DNA from: Anaerolineales bacterium
GTDB lineage: Bacteria; Chloroflexota; Anaerolineae; Anaerolineales; UBA4823
Direction of reading: 5' to 3'
Length of the DNA: 23,465 bases
Assembly: GCA_016932955.1 (NCBI GenBank)
Contig: JAFGBV010000052.1
Coordinates: 1 to 23,465 of the forward strand
Within the stretch, counting starts at the first letter, position 1. Each line of letters opens with the position of its first letter. The notes under the pieces are model-generated. The model had not been told where the DNA came from. It saw nothing but the letters and a program-made list of their open reading frames with translations, and did not search any database. This document shows, in pieces, positions 1 through 6,802 of the stretch. The translations under genes were made by a program, and so were the position numbers.

Positions 1-180
1 GCAATCCCCACCGCTCCCCCAGCGCCGACCACACCCGAGCCCTACCCTTCGCTGCCCACCCACATCCCCCCCACCAGCGATAGCTCCGAATCCTCCAATG
101 GCTCCGGCCCCTGCACCGCCGGCCTCTTTCCCCTCGTCTTGCTGCCGTTAGCGCTGGTGTTCAAGAAACGCACTCACTAA
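1..180 (+). CDS. C-terminal end of a surface/secreted protein with a sorting-signal-like tail (partial)
   Basis: An open frame enters from the left edge and stops with TAA at 178-180, so only the last 59 residues are visible. They form a Pro/Thr-rich spacer, a Ser/Gly-rich stretch (SSESSNGSG), the motif GPC, a hydrophobic segment of about 15 residues (LFPLVLLPLALVF) and a basic end (KKRTH). This motif, membrane span and positive tail has the layout of bacterial C-terminal sorting or anchoring signals, with a Cys-containing recognition motif instead of LPXTG or PEP. The protein is therefore probably exported and held at the cell surface. The main domain lies outside the window, so its function cannot be named. 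A strong terminator follows 18 bp downstream. Confidence 0.7.
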   Translation, partial: AIPTAPPAPTTPEPYPSLPTHIPPTSDSSESSNGSGPCTAGLFPLVLLPLALVFKKRTH

Positions 181-197
181 TATACTTCCCATAAACG

Positions 198-236
198 AAT
201 TGACCCAGCATACCAGCGCTGGGTCAATTTCGTTTT
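198..236 (+). terminator. Rho-independent terminator
   Basis: A perfect 12-bp inverted repeat (198-209 with 218-229, core TTGACCCAGC/GCTGGGTCAA) encloses an 8-nt loop and is followed by TTCGTTTT. It sits 18 bp after the stop codon of the partial surface-protein gene and would separate it from the next promoter. Confidence 0.85.
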
Positions 237-274
237 GATGATCTTGATCCATCCTTTGCCCAAAGGACTGCGAA

Positions 275-302
275 TTTACAAAATTGCAGAAAACTGTATA
301 AT
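275..302 (+). promoter_or_regulatory. Sigma70-type promoter for the DUF6064-like gene
   Basis: TTTACA (275-280), a 16-nt spacer and TATAAT (297-302) match the sigma70 consensus at 5/6 and 6/6. The site is 30 bp upstream of the ATG at 332 and downstream of the terminator, so it probably drives the short operon 332-2121. Confidence 0.65.
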
Positions 303-331
303 TATTTGTGGCGCGCACCTGGAGAAGAAAA

Positions 332-988
332 ATGGTCAGCAAAGAAGAGTTCTGGATCATCATGGATGGATACGGCTCCCAGATTTGGCCAATCCAACTG
401 GTTTTCTATTTCACCGCGATCTTGCTGCTTGGATGGCTTTTAATCAAACCTGGCAGGTTTTCAAGCCTTGCAATCAAGCTGTTTCTCGCCATCACATTCG
501 TATGGAATGGCATCATGTTCTTCATGGTTTTCGCCAAAGGAATAGCAGGCAACAGCCGTGGCAACTACGTTTTTGCTTTGTTATTTATCCTGGTCGCTGT
601 CTTGTTATTCATAGATCTCTTCAAGAACAGGATGCTATTCTCTCTCCCTATTGTTAAGTGGCAAAAATATATCACCTTGTTTTTAATGGTGCTGGTCTTT
701 TGTTATCCGATTGTGGGCATGCTATCTGGTCATAGCCGCAACAGTCTAATCATGCCTGGCGCATTTCCATGCCCAACCACCGCACTCGCCTTGCTTGTGC
801 TGACAATGGCATTGCCACAGGCGGATAAGCTCGTCTATTTAATGTTGATATTCTTCGCGGTTCCCTTTACACCCTTCTTCCAAATCGCTCGCTATGGCGT
901 TTACGAGGATGTGATTCTGTTGACTACCGGCGTTTATAGCCTGGTGCTTCTGGTGATCTATTGGAAACGCAAAAGTGCATTTGCCTGA
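332..988 (+). CDS. DUF6064-like multi-pass membrane protein
   Basis: This 218-residue protein is almost entirely hydrophobic, with about six to seven predicted membrane spans, a short N-terminal soluble stretch (MVSKEEFW) and a basic C-terminus (YWKRKSAFA). The ATG at 332 is chosen because GGAG at 321-324 lies 7 nt upstream. An in-frame GTG at 308 has no such site. A conserved-looking loop carries Gly, Pro and Cys residues (MPGAFPCPTT) and resembles the DUF6064 family of uncharacterised membrane proteins. The family name comes from recall of this pattern, not a search. No catalytic motif is visible and the role is unknown. The next gene begins 19 nt after the stop, so the two are probably co-transcribed. 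Confidence 0.75.
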   Translation: MVSKEEFWIIMDGYGSQIWPIQLVFYFTAILLLGWLLIKPGRFSSLAIKLFLAITFVWNGIMFFMVFAKGIAGNSRGNYVFALLFILVAVLLFIDLFKNRMLFSLPIVKWQKYITLFLMVLVFCYPIVGMLSGHSRNSLIMPGAFPCPTTALALLVLTMALPQADKLVYLMLIFFAVPFTPFFQIARYGVYEDVILLTTGVYSLVLLVIYWKRKSAFA

Positions 989-1007
989 GGATACAAGGAG
1001 TTCCCTT

Positions 1008-1865
1008 GTGAACCTATCCACCACTGGCCTCCATCTCGCTGCCAATGCAGCGATTGATCTCCACTTGCATACCATCTACAGTGATGGCGATTGGACGCCC
1101 GAACAGTTGCTTGATCATCTGGTGCAAGAGCAGTTCGACCTGGCGGCGATCACCGACCACGATCGCACCGATACGCTTCTGACCATTCAACAACTGGCGT
1201 TGGAAAAACACATCCCCGTACTGGTGGGTGTTGAAATGAGCACCACTTGGAAAGGCGAGATGGTCGACCTGCTGTGTTTCGGGTTCGATCCTGAGCAGAA
1301 CGCCCTCAGCGCCCTGACCCAAGACCTTTTGCGCCGCCAGCAGGAGAATACCCGCCAGGTGTACGAGAAGATCCAGCAGCAGGGTTACCCCCTCCCCGCC
1401 AGGGTATTGTCAACCCTCTTAGCCACGCCCAATGTACAACAGCCGCATGCCTTCATCGCAGCGCTGAAAGAACACGGCTACAGCCTCGATGACCCCTCTT
1501 TGAGGAAAGCTCTTGTGGCAGCAAGGCTTGGCTTCGCTTTCAACGAGCCGACGGCAGTCGTGGAGGCCGCTCACCGCAGCGGTGCGATTTGCCTGCTGGC
1601 GCATCCAGGTCATGGTGATGGATTTGTGACCTTTGATGTGTCCTTGCTCGATGAGTTCCTCCTGGAAGCCCCGCTGGATGGTCTGGAGGTGTATCACCCC
1701 AAGAATTCGCCCCAACAGACGGAACAATACCGGGAATATGCCGAGGCTCGTGGCCTACTGATCAGCGCCGGTTCTGATTCACATCGCCCGGATAAGCCGC
1801 CCATCAAGTACCGGGCTGAATTGTGCCGTGGCCTCCTGGAACGAGTAGGCATTCAGATCGCGTAG
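1008..1865 (+). CDS. PHP-domain metal-dependent phosphoesterase (TrpH/RNase AM-like)
   Basis: A 285-residue cytoplasmic PHP-fold hydrolase. The metal-binding motifs appear in the expected order: DLHLHT near residue 17 followed by SDG, then TDHD, GVEMST, LAHPGHGD and finally GSDSH. These residues bind two or three metal ions for hydrolysing phosphoester bonds. Relatives act on nucleoside 3',5'-bisphosphates or trim RNA 5' ends, but the substrate cannot be read from sequence. The GTG at 1008 is preferred because AAGGAG (995-1000) lies 7 nt upstream. An ATG at 975 would overlap the previous gene and has no ribosome site. The last 64 bp recur in diverged form at 5186-5249. The gene is intact; the next reading frame starts 10 nt after its stop. 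Confidence 0.85.
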   Translation: MNLSTTGLHLAANAAIDLHLHTIYSDGDWTPEQLLDHLVQEQFDLAAITDHDRTDTLLTIQQLALEKHIPVLVGVEMSTTWKGEMVDLLCFGFDPEQNALSALTQDLLRRQQENTRQVYEKIQQQGYPLPARVLSTLLATPNVQQPHAFIAALKEHGYSLDDPSLRKALVAARLGFAFNEPTAVVEAAHRSGAICLLAHPGHGDGFVTFDVSLLDEFLLEAPLDGLEVYHPKNSPQQTEQYREYAEARGLLISAGSDSHRPDKPPIKYRAELCRGLLERVGIQIA

Positions 1866-1875
1866 GAGGTGCTCA

Positions 1876-2121
1876 TTGGTCAACGAACGTGTTCTTCAAT
1901 GGGATGGTTGCATAAATGTTCGCGATCTTGGCGGGCTACGGACTGGCGATGGTCGCACGACTCGTTGGGGGGCTGTGGTCCGCTCGGATACTCCCGCTCG
2001 CCTCACTGCGGCGGGGTGGTCGCCGCTCTATTATAAGTTTGCGCTTCTACGCTGGCCGGAGCGACATGCGGCACTTGTTTCTGCGATAGCAAGGGCTCAC
2101 CCGGGTGGCGTTCTTTCGTAA
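1876..2121 (+). pseudogene. Tyrosine-protein phosphatase fragment (Y_phosphatase3 type), internally deleted
   Basis: A TTG start at 1876 follows AGGAGGT (1864-1870) by 5 nt and opens an 81-residue frame. The N-terminal half (INVRDLGGLRT, then VVRSD and RLTAAGW) is the typical opening of bacterial tyrosine/serine phosphatases of the PF13350 type. The sequence then jumps straight to a stretch that normally lies much later in the protein (ERHAALVSAIARAHPGGVL). It stops exactly where the catalytic loop HCxxxxxR should begin. The middle of the domain, the active-site Cys and Arg, and the C-terminus are absent, so the product cannot be an active phosphatase. The ribosome site is intact, so a short peptide may still be made. 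Family identity is by recognised motifs only. Confidence 0.7.
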
Positions 2122-2253
2122 TTCGTTGTTATGAGTTTGAGCGCATGCTGCAATTCTGGCAAGCCGCGCTATCCATGGAGATACCCTCCTGAGGCGGATT
2201 ATGTTTTGCTCGAAGATCCAGATGGCAATCTATTTTGTGTGGTCCAGATTTAG
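2122..2253 (+). pseudogene. Glyoxalase/VOC-family remnant with a frameshift
   Basis: Two adjacent frames together give the C-terminal half of a glyoxalase-like (VOC) protein. One frame reads FERMLQFWQAAL (about 2136-2170), and a shifted frame reads YPPEADYVLLEDP followed by DGNLFCVVQI, ending in TAG at 2251-2253. The FW-AAL helix followed by YVLLEDPDGN and a FCVV strand is the usual end of glyoxalase-like domains. No start codon or N-terminal half is present. The remnant directly abuts the phosphatase fragment, suggesting that several genes collapsed here by deletion. Confidence 0.6.
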
Positions 2254-2305
2254 ACAGGAATGTATTGCCAACTTGTTATCCACCAACATTGTTCCAATGA
2301 TGCCA

Positions 2306-2333
2306 TTGGCTCGATAAAGATTGCTGATAAAAT
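2306..2333 (+). promoter_or_regulatory. Extended -10 promoter for the DUF5680-like gene
   Basis: TTGGCT (2306-2311), a 16-nt spacer and TAAAAT (2328-2333) preceded by TGA give an extended -10 promoter. The predicted start point near 2340 coincides with the first base of the hairpin at 2340-2364. The 5' leader to the ATG at 2402 would be about 60 nt. Confidence 0.5.
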
Positions 2334-2339
2334 CAATCT

Positions 2340-2364
2340 AACCAGGCTAGCAGAGTGCCTGGTT
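2340..2364 (+). promoter_or_regulatory. 5'-leader hairpin or operator
   Basis: AACCAGGC (2340-2347) and GCCTGGTT (2357-2364) form a perfect 8-bp inverted repeat around a 9-nt loop. No T-run follows, so this is not a convincing terminator. Placed at the predicted transcript start, it could stabilise the mRNA or be a repressor site. Confidence 0.35.
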
Positions 2365-2401
2365 TATATCGTCGATTTTCACGGTGAATAAAGGTGACTC
2401 C

Positions 2402-2872
2402 ATGTCTCTTCTAGATTTCATACTGCAGGGAAAGGTCTCAGGTTACGCCAGTGGTGGTGAGGGCCAGGAAAAGACATTCGATGACGGATGGCGAGGTTTT
2501 GAGTTTACCGGTCAAGGCTACCGCTATTTAGACCGTTACTATGGCTTCAACCCATTCACAGGCACAGAACATATCTATGCCGCGCAAGGTTCTTTGCTCT
2601 GGGTGATGAACTATTATGGGCAAGTCCTTCCCATCTGCTCCGACCCCATGAAAGTCTATACTTTTCTAAGAGAAGCCATGCGCTTAGTTACGCCCGAATA
2701 TCCTTTCCGAGGACCGGCGTTATTCGAGAAGGGCAGTTTGCGCTATGAAAACCAGCAGCACGGCACCCTCGATAGCTTTCATGGCACGGAAAGTATTTTT
2801 GAAAATAATGAGAAAGTATATTTTCTCCACTACCACGGCGGTAAGATAGCAGTACCAGAAACCACGCCGTAG
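2402..2872 (+). CDS. DUF5680-like protein
   Basis: A 156-residue soluble protein, without signal peptide or membrane span, resembling the DUF5680 family of unknown function. The recognised pattern, in order, is an N-terminal helix (LLDFILQGK), YASGGEG, a Tyr/Arg/Asp-rich stretch (YRYLDRYYGFNPFTG), WVMNYYG, FLREAMR, YPFRGP, and a closing YFLHYHGGKI. The many conserved aromatic and charged residues suggest a small-molecule or nucleic-acid binding role, but none is established. The ATG at 2402 is chosen because AAGGTGA (2391-2397) lies just upstream. A GTG at 2384 would add six residues. The next frame is open from 2872, but its likely start is 45 nt further on. Confidence 0.75.
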   Translation: MSLLDFILQGKVSGYASGGEGQEKTFDDGWRGFEFTGQGYRYLDRYYGFNPFTGTEHIYAAQGSLLWVMNYYGQVLPICSDPMKVYTFLREAMRLVTPEYPFRGPALFEKGSLRYENQQHGTLDSFHGTESIFENNEKVYFLHYHGGKIAVPETTP

Positions 2873-2916
2873 TGAATGCCCTATCCCCTTACTGGCCGTC
2901 ACCGATGGAGATAACC

Positions 2917-3789
2917 ATGAAAGATGATCAAACACCTGTGTACAAATCGGGACAGAGAGTTGCTCTGTTGGCACTTTTCTTGGTACTCGGCTTACTCATC
3001 TTTGTTGTATTCAGCCATATGAGGCCGGTGCTGCCTCAAAACTATGACCTCATCGGCAGGATCATCATCATTGTAGGGTTCCTGGTCTCTGCCCTTCTGG
3101 CTCGCGCAAGCCTGCGATATGATAAGTATTGGCAGGTGCTGTTTGCTTGTTTTATTGCTTCTCTGGCAACAGCCATTGATTATTATCTTCCTTCTCGGGA
3201 TTGGTTATTGCAATTCTTCAATATCTCCATCAAAACGCCAGCGGGAATTGTGATCGATAAGCTGGATAGTAGCCTGATCATCATTGTCTCTGTGATCTTG
3301 CTGACGAAGGCATCCGGTAGCAGTCTATCCTCAATTTACCTCCAGAGAGGCAATATCAAGAAAGGCCTGGTGATCGGCTTGGTCGCCTTTTTTGTGGCCG
3401 CGGCAGGCTCTATTCCCGTATCGGAGCTGTTTTTCGGCGGAAGAGATTTACAGTTGGACAAGGTTTTGTCATGGTCGCCATGGATCTTGATTTTTGTGAT
3501 CGGAAATGCGTTCAATGAAGAACTTCTGTTTCGAGGGTTGTTCTTGCAAAAATATAGCCCGTTTGTGGGAAAGTTTTGCTCGAACTTAGTGATTGCTATT
3601 CCGTTTGCCCTGCATCATACTGGCGTGTCGTACTCCTCCGATATCTTATTGTTCCTGGCGATTCTCTTGCCGCTGGCGCTCGCATGGGGCTTTGTCATGC
3701 AAAAAACAGACAGCCTGTGGGGTTCAGTCTTGTTTCACGCCGGAACAGATATTCCGGTTGTCCTTGCCATTTTTTCAACATTACATTGA
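2917..3789 (+). CDS. CPBP-family intramembrane glutamic/metal protease (Abi-like)
   Basis: A 290-residue integral membrane protein with about eight hydrophobic segments. The C-terminal half carries the three CPBP (Rce1/Abi) motifs: EELLFR (E201, E202, R206), FALHH (F230, H234) and a final FHAGTD. In this family the Glu pair and His residues form the active site inside the membrane. Members process CAAX-like proteins, mature bacteriocins or confer self-immunity. No bacteriocin gene is visible nearby, so the substrate is unknown. The ATG at 2917 is chosen because GGAG (2907-2910) lies 6 nt upstream. The in-frame start at 2872 would give an unusual Pro-rich extension. It lies 44 nt after the DUF5680-like gene and may share its transcript. 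Confidence 0.85.
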   Translation: MKDDQTPVYKSGQRVALLALFLVLGLLIFVVFSHMRPVLPQNYDLIGRIIIIVGFLVSALLARASLRYDKYWQVLFACFIASLATAIDYYLPSRDWLLQFFNISIKTPAGIVIDKLDSSLIIIVSVILLTKASGSSLSSIYLQRGNIKKGLVIGLVAFFVAAAGSIPVSELFFGGRDLQLDKVLSWSPWILIFVIGNAFNEELLFRGLFLQKYSPFVGKFCSNLVIAIPFALHHTGVSYSSDILLFLAILLPLALAWGFVMQKTDSLWGSVLFHAGTDIPVVLAIFSTLH

Positions 3790-3800
3790 TCTTCCTGACA

Positions 3801-3902
3801 ATGAACGATTCGGATAATTTGCAGTATGTTAATAAACTGAGCCTTGAATGGATGCTGTTTGAACACCTCAGTGATGGGCTGCAAATGAGAGAAGGGAGAT
3901 AA
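3801..3902 (+). CDS. Possible 33-residue small ORF or gene remnant
   Basis: Between the CPBP protease and the hydrolase an ATG-initiated frame encodes 33 residues (beginning MNDSDNLQYVNKLSLEWM) and stops 4 nt before the next ATG. Its sequence looks protein-like, with a plausible amphipathic helix, and it overlaps the hydrolase ribosome site. No ribosome site of its own is seen, and no family is recognised. It may be the tail of a lost gene or a translational leader. Confidence 0.25.
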   Translation: MNDSDNLQYVNKLSLEWMLFEHLSDGLQMREGR

Positions 3903-3906
3903 AATT

Positions 3907-4770
3907 ATGGATGCACTGCCACTGAAAGAAGAGCAAGGCATTTATCATGAATTTATCCGGACCCACCCCAAATCGCGCCTCGACTATCATGGTCAAACGT
4001 TAGAGTATATCGTATGCGGGAATGGGCCGCACACCTTATTGATGCCCCCGCATATTTCTAGCCTGTTTCCCCTGGAAATGGGTTATCGCCAAATCCTGGC
4101 TTTTGAAAGCCAGCTCAAAGTAATTGCCTTGTCACTGATCGAAACCAATCGCCTCGATGAGATTGCTGCCTCCTTGTTGTATGTGCTTGAAAAAGAAGCG
4201 AGCGACCCGGTGATTCTGTTTGGGCAATCCGGATCTGGGATTACTGCGCAGGTGTTTTTTCGGCGATATTTTCAGCGTGTTGCGGGAATGATTTTGGTCA
4301 ATACGGTGGCGCCTGGTCATCCTGCCCCGAGAACGCCCCTGTTCCGCTTAATCAAGTTAATCCCCTCTGCCCTGTTAAAGCTCATCTTCACCCGCAAACT
4401 CCTGAAGCAGATTGATACCGTCAACCTCCCCGGCGAATTGATCCCCAAACTTGAGCTGAGCCGGACTCTCCTGTGCGAAACACTCAAGGGGCGGTTTTCC
4501 AAAAGGGTGCTGACCATCGATTTACGAAACGCGTTGCAATTCAATGCGGAGGGATTTGTTGATCTTGGATTATTCTCAGCCTGGCCAGGTCGTAACCTGA
4601 TTATCACATCCGAAGATGATGCGGGATATGAAGACAGCAAAACATTGAGCGAGAAGCTTCCCAACGCGAGCCTCTTGCTGCTTGAGAAGGGTTATGGGCA
4701 TCTGGCTCCGCTTGTGAAATCACAGGAGATGTATCAGGCTGTCAGCCAGTGGGTGGCAGAGTTGGGTTAG
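3907..4770 (+). CDS. Alpha/beta-fold hydrolase
   Basis: A 287-residue cytoplasmic protein with an alpha/beta-hydrolase layout. The nucleophile elbow is GQSGSG, with the central Ser as nucleophile. A late acidic stretch (TSEDDAG) probably carries the acid, and GYGHLAPL near the C-terminus carries the His. Between the elbow and the acid lies a helical cap region rich in Leu, Ile and Lys. The N-terminal strand pair (LDYHGQTLEYIVCGNGPHTLL) is typical, although the usual HGxP oxyanion motif reads MPPHISS, so substrate prediction is unsafe. A good ribosome site (GAAGGGAG, ending at 3898) supports the ATG at 3907. The following pseudogene begins 7 nt after its stop. Confidence 0.8.
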   Translation: MDALPLKEEQGIYHEFIRTHPKSRLDYHGQTLEYIVCGNGPHTLLMPPHISSLFPLEMGYRQILAFESQLKVIALSLIETNRLDEIAASLLYVLEKEASDPVILFGQSGSGITAQVFFRRYFQRVAGMILVNTVAPGHPAPRTPLFRLIKLIPSALLKLIFTRKLLKQIDTVNLPGELIPKLELSRTLLCETLKGRFSKRVLTIDLRNALQFNAEGFVDLGLFSAWPGRNLIITSEDDAGYEDSKTLSEKLPNASLLLLEKGYGHLAPLVKSQEMYQAVSQWVAELG

Positions 4771-4777
4771 TGTTCGC

Positions 4778-5269
4778 ATGATTGAGCAAGGGAAGAATAA
4801 TTATCAAAGAGTGATCCTGATTATTGCGATTGTGCTTTTTCTCCTTCCTGGTTGCTCTCCCATTCCTATTCAAGAAACCCTAACCACGGTCCTTATTCCA
4901 ACGCTTACGCGTATTCCGCTTGCCGCCCCATCTCGCCATCCCCAACCACAGCCCCGATCCCAACGATCACCAATACGCCAGTTGTTACCCCTATCCCGCC
5001 ATCTCCTCTCCCCCTGCCTATGTGACCAATTGCGCTCGCAATATGCTAGTACACATGCTGACCCGTCCCAAAACCCAATCATTCACATGGGGATCATTTC
5101 TCGGTCGGAAACACACTCACCTACCTGCAAAACAATCCCAAAGCAAGCCTTATCTCGACCGACGAGGTTGTGGAAGCCATTCTCGCCGCCCATCAAGTAC
5201 CAGGCTGAATTGTGCTGTGGCCTTCTAGAACGGCTGGGGATCCAGGTCGGTCACGCGATATGCTCGTGA
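4778..5269 (+). pseudogene. Decayed lipoprotein/metallo-beta-lactamase-like mosaic
   Basis: The frame from 4778 begins with a lipoprotein signal (IIAIVLFLLPGCS, lipobox Cys), then loses sense. Other frames supply the missing parts. One gives a Pro/Thr linker (PSPTTAPIPTITNTPVVTPI) from about 4928. Another, from about 5090 to 5195, reads DHFSVGNTLTYLQNNPKA, then LISTDEVVEAILAAHQ, which resembles the DHF loop and following helix of UlaG-like metallo-beta-lactamase-fold proteins. From 5186 the sequence copies the end of the PHP gene. At least two frameshifts are needed, so this is treated as a pseudogene of an exported MBL-fold lipoprotein. The MBL assignment rests on a short fragment and is tentative. 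Confidence 0.55.
5186..5249 (+). repeat. Diverged second copy of the PHP gene 3' end
   Basis: Positions 5186-5249 match 1797-1860 at 54 of 64 bases by eye, with no gaps. The first 16 bases are identical. The translated ends are PPIKYRAELCRGLLERVGIQI in the intact PHP gene and PPIKYQAELCCGLLERLGIQV here, with 17 of 21 residues the same. The copy is fused to the MBL-like fragment. Confidence 0.8.
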
Positions 5270-5338
5270 ATCAAATCCTGTACCCAAGATAACAATGGAC
5301 TGGACTCCCGCATTCAATGCAGTGGTCATAGACCATCT

Positions 5339-5794
5339 TTAATTCCTGGCTTCATCTCTTCTCCATCGACGAATGACCGGTTTCCTTTCCTCATCATATT
5401 CAACGACCAATACTCTTTTGACTTGAAAATCAAACAAAGCATAACTATCCATAACTACCGGTGAAGCCGCGATCCTCTCTGCCTGCTCTCGCCACACACG
5501 GGAATTCGAGATCATCATTGCTTCACCCGACACCGAAACCTCAATCAAGGAGCCTTCACCACCAACAGTACAATGCATCACATATCGTCCATCTCGAAGA
5601 AGATCTTGAATCTTCGGTGAAGATGGTTCGGTGAAGATGAACAACATCCCGTTTCCGATGAACGGCGTGACGGGATGTAAGCGAGGTGATCCATCCTTCT
5701 TTAGCGTGGCCAAGTATGCAATTCTCCTGTTCAGTTTTTCATAGGCCAATGCAGCTAATTTAGGAGAATCTTCTTCGAATATTTTCCAACTCAT
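5339..5794 (-). CDS. Pyridoxamine 5'-phosphate oxidase-like FMN-binding protein
   Basis: A 151-residue protein with the split-barrel layout of the PNPOx-like superfamily. After an N-terminal helix comes the strand pattern RRIAYLATLKKDGSPRLHPV, in which the Gly-x-Pro-x-hydrophobic turn is typical of FMN-binding members. Strands around MLFIFTEPSSPK and GRYVMHCTV follow, and a late WRRDE is near the C-terminus. Relatives reduce F420/FMN-linked substrates or handle pyridoxine phosphates; the substrate cannot be assigned here. It lies 54 nt downstream of the aldo/keto reductase on the same strand, so the two may be one operon. The ATG at 5794 has a weak purine-rich site (AGGCGG) upstream. Confidence 0.75.
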   Translation of the reverse strand: MSWKIFEEDSPKLAALAYEKLNRRIAYLATLKKDGSPRLHPVTPFIGNGMLFIFTEPSSPKIQDLLRDGRYVMHCTVGGEGSLIEVSVSGEAMMISNSRVWREQAERIAASPVVMDSYALFDFQVKRVLVVEYDEERKPVIRRWRRDEARN

Positions 5795-5848
5795 GTCTTA
5801 TCCGCCTATCTCGATCAGGTATCAGCCCAACGGTTTGGCTCAGCGGTG

Positions 5849-6802
5849 TTAGCCGCTTCTCACCCGTTTGGCGATGGCTTGCATAGCATCTGGGGGTAGA
5901 GGGCCAAATTGCTGCGCCTGTGCCAATGTTTGTATTTGCTCCATGTTGCGAAAACCTGGTAGGGGTATTGTCAAAGGGGAGTGCGCCCAGATCCATCCCA
6001 ATGCCCCTTGCACATAAGATCGCCCATCGCAGGTTAAATAAGGTTCAATCTCCTGCGCGCAGGCCAGCACATCCCGAAATTCTTTGTGTTCAAACCATCG
6101 TGCCCGAGGATCACCATTCTCCAGCTTCGTCTCTGGCGACCAACGCCCAGTGAGCACGCCCATGAGTAATGGAACACGGTTCAAACTAGCCAAATCCTGT
6201 TCTCGGCATAGGTCTAGCATTGTTTGATTGTCGTTGAAGATGTTCAAACGATGCTCGATGGCTGTACAGTGTTCCCCGTGTGCAAAGACCCTCGCCCTTT
6301 CGACATCATCCGTGCTCCAGCCGTAGTAACGGATCTTGCCAACCCGCACAAGATTTTCAAGTATGCTCATTATCTCTGATGCTTTTTCGAGTGGATAATC
6401 GCGGCGGTGGAGCAGGTACAGGTCTATGCATTCGACCCCTAAGCGGCGCATGCTGGCCTCGCATTTTTGCTCCACCAAATCTGCATCTAAAGACCAGGGA
6501 TCCTCCTGGCCTGGCATTGGATCTTCCCCAAACTTAGTTGCCACAATGATGCCTTCTTGACGGCCACGTAAGGCTTCACCCAAGATGCTCTCGCTCAAGC
6601 CTTGGCCGTAGTTGTCCGCCGTGTCGAAGAATGTTATGCCCAGATCAACAGCCGTCTGGATTTGCCGAATAGCATCTCCCTTCACCTGAATTGTTTTTTT
6701 GGGAGCTATATGATCATGCCATCCCAATCCAGCCATACGGGCTGTACCTAGTCCCAATGGACTGACTTTTACACCACTTCGTCCTAATCTGCGAAATTCC
6801 AT
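5849..6802 (-). CDS. Aldo/keto reductase
   Basis: A 317-residue TIM-barrel NAD(P)H-dependent oxidoreductase that reduces aldehydes or ketones in the cytoplasm. It opens with the family signature MEFRRLGRSGVKVSPLGLG. Catalytic residues appear in order: Asp and Tyr in FDTADNYG, Lys in VATKFG and His in YLLHRRDYP. The usual cofactor-binding end is visible as TIPLPGFRNMEQIQ. Length is normal for the family. The conserved start motif fixes the ATG at 6802, although the ribosome site is weak. It is the first gene of a probable two-gene minus-strand unit with the PNPOx-like protein. The upstream gap (6803-7233) has inverted repeats that could regulate it. Confidence 0.88.
   Translation of the reverse strand: MEFRRLGRSGVKVSPLGLGTARMAGLGWHDHIAPKKTIQVKGDAIRQIQTAVDLGITFFDTADNYGQGLSESILGEALRGRQEGIIVATKFGEDPMPGQEDPWSLDADLVEQKCEASMRRLGVECIDLYLLHRRDYPLEKASEIMSILENLVRVGKIRYYGWSTDDVERARVFAHGEHCTAIEHRLNIFNDNQTMLDLCREQDLASLNRVPLLMGVLTGRWSPETKLENGDPRARWFEHKEFRDVLACAQEIEPYLTCDGRSYVQGALGWIWAHSPLTIPLPGFRNMEQIQTLAQAQQFGPLPPDAMQAIAKRVRSG

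Noticed and set aside
2276..2284. DnaA-box-like TTATCCACC
   Set aside because: A single imperfect box with no cluster, AT-rich unwinding element or dnaA/dnaN genes nearby; not an origin.
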